From Trochalopteron elliotii (taxonomy: Eukaryota; Chordata; Aves; Passeriformes; Leiothrichidae): a stretch of 64,000 bases of DNA. The DNA lies in NCBI GenBank assembly GCA_024734555.1, contig JANPWX010000056.1, forward strand, positions 155,616 to 219,615, read 5' to 3'. A program made the translations under genes and the position numbers. Position 1 is the first letter of the stretch. Each line of letters begins with the position of its first letter. The notes beneath the pieces are model-generated. The model saw only the letters and a program-made list of their open reading frames with translations, ran no database searches and had not been told where the DNA came from. Below are positions 40,201 to 51,600 of the stretch, one piece after another.

Positions 40201-43200
40201 GAGCAAATGGGAAGACAGGGACTGGCCAAAGCATCAGTGCAAATCAATCTACTTTTCACCAGCTCAGAGAAAAAAAAACCAGAGCTGAAAGAGCTGCTGA
40301 GCAAATCTCAAAGATAATGTGCTGCCACATGTTAGTGGAACTTGCAAAACAAGAGGGGGTCCAAAAAGCTTGAGTGACTTGGGGACTGGTAGTGGGATAG
40401 GATTTTTATACCTTTTTTTGTCTTGTGCTTTCAGCAAGCCCAGGGTAATTCAGTCATCTGCTTTCTGGGACTCTTCAGTGCTCTGTTTGGGACTGTTATG
40501 CACACACTGAAACAGCTTGCTGTGGTTTGTGCTGCTACCTGGGTCTGTTTCATTTATCAAAACTTGTGGAGGAAACACTAGTAGCCATTTTGCACTGATT
40601 AAGAGGAAATATTTCCTTGGCTTTGGAGCTTTTAAGGGGAATCTTAAACTGAGTTAGAAATGATTTCTCTTGTCATGAGACAAATACCAGTTTCACTTCT
40701 TAGTTCTTCATTGGAGGCTCTCTGAGCCAGTTTTCCAATGGATTTTTGAGAAAACTTCATAGTGACTGCCTGGAAATATAAATCAGATGGTTTTGGAGCT
40801 GAATTTGCATGTCTTTCATGCTTGAGATTGGACTCTATCTGTTTCTTTCTCCTGGCTTTCCATTTGCACACACCTTACCTGTCCCAGGCTTTGCAGTGAG
40901 TTTGAATGACCTGAAATGTGTCTGTGATTGCCAGGGTGAGAACAGTATGAGAATGGCTGGGAGGAAGAGAGAAGAGCCACCCTTCTCACAGTGGCAAGAA
41001 GTTATTTAGCTGAAACCACTTTTGTGAGCTGTGCTCTGGTTCTGGATTTAACTTTTTTCCTGAAAATTTTCCCTGAAAATCTAGGGAAAACTTACTAAGC
41101 TTGCCTCTGGAAAGGAAAAAAAATGAGAAGACTGCTGTTTTCTGTGGTTTTCTAGCCTGTCATCTGCTCTGTAGGATTAGCAATCCACCACAGACTTCTG
41201 TAATCCCTGGGCTGCTGATGGTACAAAGCTTTAGTGCTTCTCTTAGGCAGGAATGGGTGATTCTCACCTTCCAAAGTCTCAATTCCTGCACAGGGAAATG
41301 AAACCTCATCTCTGGGTGAACTGAGCCTGCTTCTTAAGTGACCCTGTGGGGGAAGAGCTGCGGAGCAATTTGTTGGGAGGAAAGACAAAACCTCACAATT
41401 AACTTTCAGAGGATCATATTTTTTGGCTCTTGGCCACAAATGTTTTAATAGCAAGTCAAGCTTGGCAGAGCAGCTTTTCTGCCCAGAGCTGAACTGGTAA
41501 GTCAAATTCACTGCTCTTTGACAACTTAATTTTGACTTCAGGCTTGGGGACAAATCACAAAGGAACACGAGTAATTGTGCAACAGCTGTCATAGGAGGAG
41601 GGGGAAAAGAAAAAAAATAAAAAGACCAGTGTGTAAATCATGGCATACTACTCTAGGAAGCATAAAACTTGAAAAAGTGTCCCTGGAGCAGAATTGCTCA
41701 TATTTCTGAGTTTTCTTTCATAAAAGAAAATCCAGCTAGTTGTTGAACTAGACAGTTACTCCACAGATGTTAGCTTGGCTACAGCCCTAACACAGTTCCT
41801 GAAGTAAGGGAACACATCACATGTGCTGTGTACACAATTCAAATGACATGTTTAACTTGTCAGGAAAAAGGATTTTGAGCATAAGGCAAAAGCAGTAAAA
41901 TGGTTCTTCTGGGACGTTTTTGGTGGTAAAGATTCCATTAAAAAGAAAAAATAGGGTTTTGCATCTCTGGGTTTGGAGATGAGAGAGAAATATGACACTG
42001 AGTTTGCAGAGTTGCTTGTTCTCAGGCTGAAGTGTGCAGACATGATTGTGCTTTCAAAACAAGTAGGAAAAGCGAGGCTCTGTTGCCAATGGAGAGACAT
42101 AAGCAACTTCTGTGAGTTAAAAGAGCATTTGCTGTGGTAGCTGGCAGGGAACTGCAAAAAAGAGAACAAGGAGAAGCTGAACCAGAAATGCAAACTGTTA
42201 GAAATAGAAGGCTGAAAGATCAGGTTGCAGCAGAGCTTACCAAATGTCTCAAATTGAAAGTTGGAAAAGAAAAAAGAAAGCAAAGATACAAACCCTTCCT
42301 TCTCCTCTCAATCAACTCTTCACTTCCCGAGGACATCATCTTCATTGAGAACTTTTTGCTCTTCTGAATAACAGTTAATTCAGGATGAATTACTGGGCTT
42401 GAGAAGAGCTCTGCCTCTAGTTGTTTAGCTGTTAAATAAGCTGGAAGTTGGGTAATTTAGTTTATTTGGAAGCGTGGTTCAGAAAGCACCACTCTCAGGT
42501 TCTAGCAGACCATCACCACTGAAGGAAGAGAAGCAAAGGGAGAAAGCAAGTTTGTGAATGAATAATTGTGATGATGCTGGAAATGGTAGACTTAGTCAAA
42601 GATGGATGTGAAATTATTTTTCTCTCATCTTTGTGCAAGGAAATTCATTTTTGCCTACGTATAGCAGAGCATCTTTGAAGCAGCTTTTCACACGCTACAT
42701 AAATATGTATGAAAAAATGTTTACGACAAGATTAATCCCTTTTTGCATCTCAGTCTTGCAGGAGGCTTCAAAAATGGAGTTCAAATGCCAATCAGAATAT
42801 GTACACCTCTACCTGAACTTTTTGTGAAATCCCTTCACCAAAGGGAAAGATAGTGTTCAGATCAAACTGCTGGCTCCAATTGCCTTGCTAAACCTATGCC
42901 CTTCTTGCCTCTTACAGCAGTGTGTGCTCTGTGGACAGGAGCTAGGAAAGTTTTCCATGAGTTTTTAATTTCTTTCACTTTCTCTAGTCTTTGCAGTAGG
43001 TAATAGTGACCCAGATCTCTTATTCAATCAATCCTTTTTCCTGAATTAGTGGAATGTTATAACTCTTCTCCCTGGCTGTGCTTACATTCTTGTTTTCCAA
43101 GTTTGTTTGAACTAATTCCCAGAGAGCTTTTGAATGTGCTAACTGTATAGAATACATTACTTTGCCATCTGTTTCGGGAAAGACACTTTTCCCATTACAT

Positions 43201-45778
43201 TCCTATCCTGTAATTATTGAAACTCTGCACAGCACAGGTATTTATGGCCTTGTAAGCATACTTTCTTTTGTTTCAGCAAGTGTACAGAAGGAAAAAACTG
43301 TTCAACTTCTGCAATTTTTTTTGTTGGTATCCTGAGACAGATATTACATAATAGGTTAATAATAAATTTAACTCTCTTATATAAACATCGTTACTCATAT
43401 GTTGAGGGTCCAAGTAAGACATTTGATTTGAGAGTCAGCTCTTGTCGTGGAAAAAAATTGATTTGGGGTCCAGGTTGTGTGTAAAATTTGTGCTAGTTCA
43501 AGTGAGCCCATATCCACTGGAATCCCAGGTAAAGATGCTAAAAGGTGTTAAATGCATCTTTCCTTCCCCAGCTGAGCTGTAGTGTGCACTTCTGAATGGG
43601 CTGCACCAAATACCTAATTGTGAGAAGCAACCCCAAACAACTGCTTTAACTAACTATTTAAAATGCTCCTTTTCTGTTCTGTTTTTTAGCCTTGACTATT
43701 TTTTTTTTTTTGACTTTCATGGATTGCCAGAGCAAGAGAAAATGGCAGTATGGAATCACTGGGCATGTAGAAAACTCTTGGTTTTTTTATTAGCTGCTCT
43801 CAGCAGATTGATGTGCAAGTAGATTTTTAGTGGTTTTGTGTCTGTTCCTGGAGAAGAAGGCTTGGAAGTGGATTCTAGATTAAAAAAAAAAAGTAAAAGC
43901 AAGGAGAAAACTTACTGGTGACTGTTGAGCTCAAGATGCCCCCAGGAACCAGCAGTGTTGTGGGAAGCTGATCTCTTGAGTGGTCAGGCAAGCTCCTGTG
44001 TCCTCGGGTGCTTTGCTGCAAATTCTGTCAGTCTCTGCTGCAGCCTGTGGATTTCTGGGCTGAATCAGGTTGTGCAGAGATCTACCTGTGTGATGGCAGA
44101 ACCTTTCCCAGCAAAATTCATGGTGCTCCAGTCTAAAAGAAATCAATGCACCCCTTCAGATGTGAGCACAGACACAGTTTGTGTACGCTGTCACTGAAGC
44201 ATATCTGCAGTCATGTCTTTAGTGATCAATGGCAGCAATGGTACTTCTGCAAAATCATTATTTTCTGGGATGTCAGGCCTTGCTTTTCCATAGCTTACAG
44301 GAGGAATATGGGTTGGGGTTAAAGCAGAGAAGCAAGAACAAAAGTGTATTTTCTCTCCTCAGAGTTGTTCCTCTCCCTTTTCTGTTAGCCACTGTCGTGT
44401 AAGGCCTTGGGTTTTCTGAAGGTATTGGTGCAAGCTGGAGAAGTGATCCTAAAATTAAAATATGAAATACGTAAAACCTAACTTTGGGTAACAAGGCGTG
44501 CCTGAACCAGATCAGCTCCTCTAGAAATTTCTGAAAACACAAAAAATACTGCAGAAACAACTGAATCAAAATCCTTTGTTAGGTAGCAGGCGTCCCAGTG
44601 TACAATAAACACTTTCCTGGTGGAAAAATTATTTGTTTTCAACTGTTGTGGAGCTGTTTTGGCAATATTTTCTGTGAGGTGTAAGGTGTTTATAGCACAC
44701 CTGCTGACACGAATCCAATAATGGATTCATAGGCACAATCTAGCCTTGTTATTTTTAAGTTAGAGTGGTTAATAAGCATGAAGTAATGCAGGAAATTTGC
44801 CTACTAAAACAAACCGTGAATACTTTAATCCATTTACCCTAATGCTTAATTTTAAAAAAGAGTAACCTAGAGTGTTGATTAGAGCTTTTCACAAACAAAA
44901 AAATAGTTCTAAAGGAAGATTTTTTGTTGTTATTGTGCATTTACATGGATGCAAAGTGTGGAGTTTCCTTGGAGAACCCTGTCCATTTTTTTGGGAGGTT
45001 TCTTTTCTCCTTTGATCTAAAATAATTTGATTTTGGTTCAGTGTAGGTACAAAATGAGTCATTATTTATTTACCAGAGGTATTGGGTCTGAAACCTATGT
45101 GCAACCAGAGGAAATTCTAGGTGGGAAGAGACTGCTGGAGATTTGTGCAGACTTCTCTTTAAAAAAAGAGCCCTGGGTGAAATTGTTTAGGGTGCTGTCC
45201 AGCCCTGCCCAGAACACTTCCATCAAGGGATATGAAAAATCAAAAGCTAAGTATAAGGAAGAGGTTAGGATTTTCTGTCAAATTATGTTCCTGGAAAATC
45301 TTTTTGATTTCTGCATCCTTCAGAAGTGTTTTCAAGTGTATCCTTCACATGGTCTGTAGAGAGCAAGTTAAAACATTTTATTTTTTGGTTTTGAGTGTTA
45401 TATTCTGAAAATAACAGAAACTGGTGGGTTTGAACTTTTATTGAAAACAGTGGATCTTGGCTGGAGGACAGTTTGTTCAATACCTAGATGATTCACTCTT
45501 TCAAAAAGTGCTGAAAGTTGCCTTCAGAGCAGCACTTACTATTGCTGCTGTGAAAGGATCTGGAGTTTGAGTAACTCTGAAAGAACCAAAGATCTTAATA
45601 AGAAAAGTTCACTTTAGGCTCTTTTTCCAAACAATTTTTTTTCACTTTTCTTTTGAAATTTAAAGGTATAAAAAGTGCATTTATTGAGAAGGGTTAATTT
45701 TTTTGGTTTTAAATCCATTGACTCGGCTCCCTGAAAGTACCCCTCTGTGTAAGGCTGCCTCTTTCTGGGAGGCAGCTT
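25261..45778. other. Gene-free AT-rich DNA (about 20 kb)
   Basis: No exon is supportable. Contents I can point to are: a G-rich run at 27932-27948 (GGGGAGGGGGAGGAGGG); direct copies of AATGTTGAGA at about 29396-29432; T11 followed by CAG at 32210-32223; an inverted repeat GATCCCTG/CAGGGATC at 33757-33764 and 33783-33790; a 35-bp A/T-only stretch at 36746-36780; and T13 at 43699-43711. GC-richer patches at about 38030-38240 and 39890-40020 contain no recognisable repeat or exon. The two longest open frames (146 and 143 codons, minus strand, 41152-41592 and 41852-42283) lack any domain, and I treat them as chance. Confidence 0.5.
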
Positions 45779-45812
45779 TCAGCCTGACATCAGGCTGATG
45801 TGCAATGCAAAT
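45779..45812. promoter_or_regulatory. Palindrome next to a POU octamer motif (candidate)
   Basis: TCAGCCTGA (45779-45787) and TCAGGCTGA (45790-45798) are exact reverse complements spaced by CA. ATGCAAAT, the canonical octamer bound by POU-domain factors, lies at 45805-45812. The motifs are exact, but a regulatory role is inference; octamers arise by chance in AT-rich DNA. Confidence 0.25.
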
Positions 45813-46782
45813 TTAATCTGGAACTGACACGACGTTAAAAGTCAAAGGAAAGAAAATAAAGACATTCTAAAATGAAGGACAGCAGGAGATTTTTGTAAGC
45901 TAATTTTATTTTGACCAACAGCAAAATGGAAGAGGTGTGTTTTTCTTTCCTCTCATTGAGTTCCCCATCCTTTTGAAATGAATTTCACTGATATTGTGTC
46001 AGTTGTAGGAAAAAAAAAAAAATCCTCTACATGTGTTTCCAGTTTATCGATCAAGTAATTTTATCTGATTTCTTCTTGAGAATTTAGAAGACAATGGATT
46101 GAGGAGGTGTATAGATAGCATGAATAAGAGTCATCTACTCTTGTCCCCAACTGCATTAAAGATTCTGACCTAGAATCAGCATCTCTTGCTGTGTGCATTA
46201 CCAGGGCACCCCCTAGCTTCCAGAGCTCCTCAGCAGGAAGGAGACAAATCTGTCTTCATCAATTCCGAAGCAGAACAATGCTCCTTTTTTAAGCTGTAGC
46301 AATACTGAGTGATTTGCAGTTGGCTTTAAAAATAAAACCAGCTTGTAGAACTTTTATTGCACAATTTGTGTTTTAATAGGTGCTTTAATAGGATTTTTAA
46401 TATGGAAGGAAATTACCCAAATATTGCAGTAAATGTAACTGAGTAGTGCCATTCTTTTATTTTTGTTTTTGTTTTCCCAAGCTGATTAAGATAGATCACT
46501 GTGTTGTATGTAGAGGCCCCTCAGGGAAATGCCTTCATAAGGAGGGTGGATTTTGCAATTTCTCACAGCAGAGTCCTTGGGATCACCCACACTGGGTTCT
46601 TTCTGAGTGGCAAAAAGCTGGGGGATGGACTCTGGGAGCCCACCCAGTGCACTTCTACTGCTTGGGCTGGGATGTATTTCTTCCTGTCCTCCTGAAATGT
46701 GTACAGTGTGAATGTTGGGTTCTCTGCAGCACCTGTCCCATGTACTGGTTCCCTTCCTGGTGTGTCACCCTGCTTCCTGGAG
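45813..46782. other. Gene-free DNA
   Basis: Nothing is supportable here beyond a short poly-A run near 46010-46022. A 126-codon plus-strand open frame (46446-46826) runs into the CR1 fragment at its end and shows no domain. Confidence 0.5.
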
Positions 46783-46825
46783 TAGAATCATGGAATCACA
46801 AAATGGCTTCAGTTGGAAGGGACTA
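46783..46825 (-). mobile_element. CR1 LINE, terminal 3' remnant
   Basis: On the minus strand: CCCTTCCAACTGAAGCC, ATTTTGTG, ATTCCATG, ATTCTA. This is the CR1 3' terminus with two recognisable octamer units. Only about 43 bases can be assigned; similarity fades after GGAAGGGAC. No clear flanking duplication was found. Confidence 0.8.
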
Positions 46826-48189
46826 GTTTGGGTTGAACTTGAGACCAGGGGTTTGGAACTAAACAGGACCTGGGCAAGCCAGAGCCCTTGGCTGGGGAGT
46901 TTATAAAGCAGCAGTGTCTCACTGGTTTTACTGGTTCTTATCACATTCCACAAGGGCTGTAGGAACAAAACTCTGCTGTAGGAGCAAAACTCTTCAGTGC
47001 CTGTCCACATCATCAGACAGACTACTGCAAACCTCTGTTCCTTCTTCACACCATTGTCTCTTGGCATTATGATTTTAGTGCAGATTTTCCTCCTCCTATC
47101 TGTTCTTGTGCTGCAGATCTCACAACTTGTTTTATGAGTGGTTTTACATCAGTCACAGAGGGGCAAACCCATTGTCTGGTTTGCAGCTTCTCCCCTCAAA
47201 GCTGATGATTTAATCCATGCATTCCATAAGGTGGTCGTGTGGGGTTTGCCTTGGTTGGTTTTAATTCCCCAGTTTGAAGGAAGGATAAGCAGCACTGGAG
47301 AGGAGGTTTCCAGATGGAGCCATAACATCCTGGAAGAAAACCATCTCGCTTCATTCTTACACTTCAGTACTGGCAGCAGGCTTTAAAACCCCTCATGAAT
47401 CTGTGGCATCCTTTGCTAACTGTTTGTCATATATAATCCAGATTAATTTAGACTATAAATGTCATTTTGCAGATCACTTGAGCAAGCCTAAGCATGCCTG
47501 CAGGTATGAAACAAGAGTTAATTAAGTAATGTATTTCTGTGAGTGTAGTATCTTTGCATCCTCCAGGTAGTATCAGTCATGGTACCAGAGTTTGTACTGG
47601 ATTTCCTAGAAATTGCTGCAAGGGGAGAGCTGGGAGGATCACCTGATCCATCTTTGGGTGATGGGAATTCCATGTTCCCTGGTGCTTCTGGTAGAAATGG
47701 ACTTTGGAGAAAATTGAAGTGAGCTCCACAAGTCTCTGCAAATAACTGAAATGTGTTGTTTTAATTTCCTCCCTTGTTGGCACATTCCTGATGTTTTAAG
47801 TGAATTTCTTTTGTATTCTTCAAGCGGAAATGGAAAACTATTGACTGCTGTCCTCTCAGCACCCCTTTTTATTGTGTCTTGCAAGGCCACATGACATTCT
47901 ACTTTTCCTCTCTTACAGAAAACTGCTTTCCTTCAGCTATTCTTGAAATGGTGTTTTCCAGCTCTTTCTCTTTCACCTTCTCTGAACTCACCAAGAAAGC
48001 TGTTTAAAAAATTATGCCAAAAACTGGGCTCAGCTATCTGTGCCTTTCAGCAGGGACTCTTTCCCCACAGTTGGTCACTGAATTTATGATCAATGACAGC
48101 AATCCTCTTGGTCAGGATTACTATTTTCCATTTAATATCTGTGTGTAGACCTTTTATTTTCTAAGCATACCTTCATCTAGCTTACCTCT
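46826..48189. other. Gene-free DNA
   Basis: Apart from the tandem duplication at 46956-46993 I see no exon or repeat. Toward 47900-48189 the DNA may still belong to the old LINE that follows, but I cannot trace similarity there. Confidence 0.45.
46956..46993. repeat. 19-bp tandem duplication
   Basis: GCTGTAGGAACAAAACTCT (46956-46974) is followed directly by the same unit with one A-to-G change (46975-46993). It lies 130 bases from a CR1 remnant, without evident connection. Confidence 0.85.
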
Positions 48190-48640
48190 TTTGGTTTGAA
48201 CCATTTTCTTCAATTTGTCAAGATCGGTTTGAAGTCTGAGCTTGTCCTTGAAAGTTCTTGCAGCCACTCCCAGTATTTTGACCCTTCTAATTGTTATAGT
48301 TGCTTGATTTCATCATGTTAGCCAATAAAGAAATTGTTGAAGGTATTTGGGCCTGAGGCTGAACCCTTTTCAAGACTGAATTTAAGTCTTACAAGTTGAC
48401 AGCAAACTACTGATGACACTTTTAAAGTACAGTTTTCCAGGATCTGTGCCCTGTTTCATGAGCCTGCTTAGGAAATTGCCACCTGAGGCAGTGCCAGAAA
48501 ACCCTCTTGAATTCAGGACACATCACAACTGCTGCTGTCCCGTGTCTGCCAGGTCACTTACCCTGCCAAGGAAACTAAAACAGCTTGACATGGCCTGTTT
48601 ACAGCAATTTTATTGCTGCTTTATTACCTTGCTATTTGCC
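48190..48640 (-). mobile_element. Ancient CR1-clade LINE, reverse-transcriptase fragment
   Basis: Several segments match, in the correct order, the minus-strand layout of CR1-clade reverse-transcriptase DNA: TTCAATTTGTCAAGATC near 48211, AAGAAATTGTTGAAGGTATT near 48328, CAGTTTTCCAGGATCTGTGC near 48429, and the 48484-48515 stretch that on the minus strand reads LNSRGFSGTA in place of the family motif LDFSKAFDTV. After that, AGGTCACTTACCCTGCCAAG near 48551 fits the next conserved part. Divergence is high (about 60-65% identity by eye over the motif), so this is an old insertion, much older than the 25-kb copy. It is broken by stops and indels. The limits are approximate because similarity fades at both ends. 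Confidence 0.72.
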
Positions 48641-51600
48641 AAGTCCTTATGAAACTGTTTAGCAAATAGTCTTTTTTAGGCATTTCTGGGTGACTGTGGC
48701 TTTACAGCTGTGCTGATGGTGCCGAGGAACAAATCAGTGCCTGGGGCTGAGACCAGCTCAGGGGAGGCCTGTGGCTGCCTGGGGTGTGGGTAGGAGGGCT
48801 GACCCTGGCTCTCAGATTATTTGAATTATATGTGAATTTATATGGGTACTACCCCTCAGAGCTTTGTCATCACCTCTGTGCAGTAGGAGCTGCCTTTTCC
48901 TTTTGTTGAATTTAACTTTGATTCCACCACAACTTTCATTTTAGTATTTTGAGCCATAGCTTTAAAAGAATGCTGGTTCTAGCTTTGCTACTCACTGAAA
49001 AAGTTCTGAAATCTGCCTTTTGTAATGTTGGCAGAATGGATGGTTTTCCTTGGTCTTAAATTTTTGAATGCTCAGCTCCTGCTAAGAGGGAAATCCCGAA
49101 CAGAAATGTTTTGTTACTCAGCTTGAGAATAAGATTGGGTTTCTCACCAATATGAAGGGCTGACAACATCTTAAACATCACTGAAAATTACTTTTGTAAG
49201 TAATTCAGCAATGAAAAATATTCTTACAATTATATTTCTCAGTGTGAAGCAAGATCATCTTTTTTGGAATATGTTGCTGGAAACATTCTAACTTTTTCTG
49301 CTATGCCTACAGTATATTAGAAATGGGAATTGTTGAAATGTGAATTAAATTCCAGATAAGAAAATTTCCTGTTATGCAAAGGAAATTCCATTTTGGCTCT
49401 TAGCCTACCTGTTACATCCCAGTTAAACAGAAAATACTGCTTATGTTCCATTTCTCTTGTTAAGGATTTTTTTCTTTATTATTTTTATAAATGTAACATC
49501 CATCTTGTATTAGTTTACGGTCTTGTTTTTTTTTTCTTCTTGACCTGACATGAAATTGTAATTGAGGTTTTTTTACATGTGAAACTATGCATGTGAGCCA
49601 GAAAGCACTCTAGATAGTAGCTAAAATCAATTAGTTTTTCTAATTAGCAAAATATTTTTGATTTTTTTTTTAATGGACATGTGTATATGGAAACGAAGTG
49701 AAAATCTTGATATGATGAAGAGACATGCCAATGTCTTTTCTGGAGTGATGCCTTAGTAGACTAAAAGACAGGACAATCATGAACTATGTAAAATATTCTT
49801 CATCTCTAGTGCTGCCACCAGTTTCATCTTGCCTAGGCCAGAGTCCAGGTTTTAACATTCCAACTTTTTTGTGCATCTCTCTATATGGTGGAAGGTGATT
49901 GAGAAGCTGCTTTCCCTTACTCCCCTTTGTCCATGTGTCACTGCATGCCAGCAACATCATATTGTCATCCTGAGAAGAGCAGATGGGCTGTTTCCTTCTG
50001 GACAACAATAATTCACTGTGGTTTTCACTTTCCCCTACAAAATTTGTACTAAAAATGTTGTCCTGGAGTAATAAACATGGAGCCAGATGGACCTACCATT
50101 TGAACTGCACAACCTTACAACAAAATAAATTCTGACAGATATTACAGGAGTGTGTTGTTTTTAGAGGTAACAAACTGGGGATTTCCAAGTGGCAAAAATG
50201 ATGGTGTCAAACTGTATTTCATGCTCATGGATTTATTGCAGTTTCCATTACAAATGCATTTTTAATGAAAAAAAATGAAAAATCAATACTGTCTAGAGCA
50301 GAAACAGATGCAGGCTCTTCCTTTAAAGCCCTGCTATGATGGCAGGTGCTTGTACACCTGAGAAAATCAGGGGAAGGAGAGGAGCAGGGTCACTGCTCAG
50401 TGCAGGATTGAGTTTCTCTCCTTGGAAAGAAAGGTGAGTCCCCATCTGAGGGGGACAAAGGCAGGGCTGTGAACTGTGGAGCTGTCTCCCACTTTAGGTG
50501 CTCTAAGCCACACTGAAACACCAATGCTGAAGGCATCTCTTGATTTCTGTTACCTTTTTAAATTACCTTTTAGCCTCTGAGACAGACAATGATTTATCCT
50601 TCTAACATGGCACACAAGAAGATAACGTTTTATTTTCCCTGAATTAAGCTTTTCTTTAAGGTTTCCTCTTATGGCACAGTTGATTTTGAGTAATCCTGAC
50701 CCCTGGCTGTTTTTCTGGCATCAATGAACCCCAGGAAAACAACTTGGTGGGTCAGACTTGTGGGTTCCTTTGATCAATGACAGTTTGAAAATCCTGGTGG
50801 CTTGTTCCTGTTGCAATTCCAACCATCTGGAATTGTCAGCAGTTTGTCACATGTCAGATGCTTTGGAGAATGGTCAGTTCAGCTTTTACCTGTGGTAGAA
50901 AGTGCTGCTCAGCCTCTTGGTCTTGTGGAAGATGTTCCCTTTCCTCGTGTGTGTGTGCATAAATAACTGTACACCAGTTCAACTTCTAATGTAGCTTTCT
51001 TGGAAATCTTCCAATGGAAATCTTTTATTTGGGAAATCAGTTGTCTAAGGCTAGGTTTGAAAAAAATTATTTTTAGCTAAAACATGTATGAGAGAGAAGT
51101 TTTAGATTAAACCTGTCATCTGGGATGCAGGAGACTCAAAGTCAAGTTTCTGCTATGCAGGTTTTCCCCTTGCCCTCCTATGAGAGTCCTGGAAGGTATT
51201 ATTTGCTTGTTTAGAGGCATGTCTGCCACATTTTTAGCTATCATTTTATTTTCAAGTGTCTTCCCAGTCCTAAAAGGGAGAATAGGATTTAGATTGCTTT
51301 TCCAGTGTTTGGTTGAGTGTTTGTGGTTTACAGTTCTAGATAAAAGTAAATTTCTCTCAAATGTCAGGGAATACTTCTTATTCTTTTAATCTTTGTATCT
51401 CTATTGCATTTTACGAAGGATTGTCGAGGGAAAAATTTATGTTCTCATGTTTTTGTTTTCCTCTGAAATCAGAATATTGTCAAAGGCCTTACTGTGTTTG
51501 TGCAGGTGCACATGTATACAAGTTTTATTTTCCTGCTTGTAAATCAGCTTTCTCTAGCAACGTTTTGGGGAGCATGGAGCCTGTGCTCATGGTTTGCTTT

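Noticed and set aside
41152..41592. 146-codon open frame on the minus strand
   Set aside because: It has no recognisable domain, splice context or Kozak-like start. One frame of this size is expected by chance in 64 kb read in six frames.
41852..42283. 143-codon minus-strand open frame rich in Phe and Ser
   Set aside because: It is the complement of purine-rich DNA, which lacks stops on that strand. The composition bias explains it.
46446..46826. 126-codon plus-strand open frame
   Set aside because: It runs into the CR1 3' remnant at its end and shows no domain.
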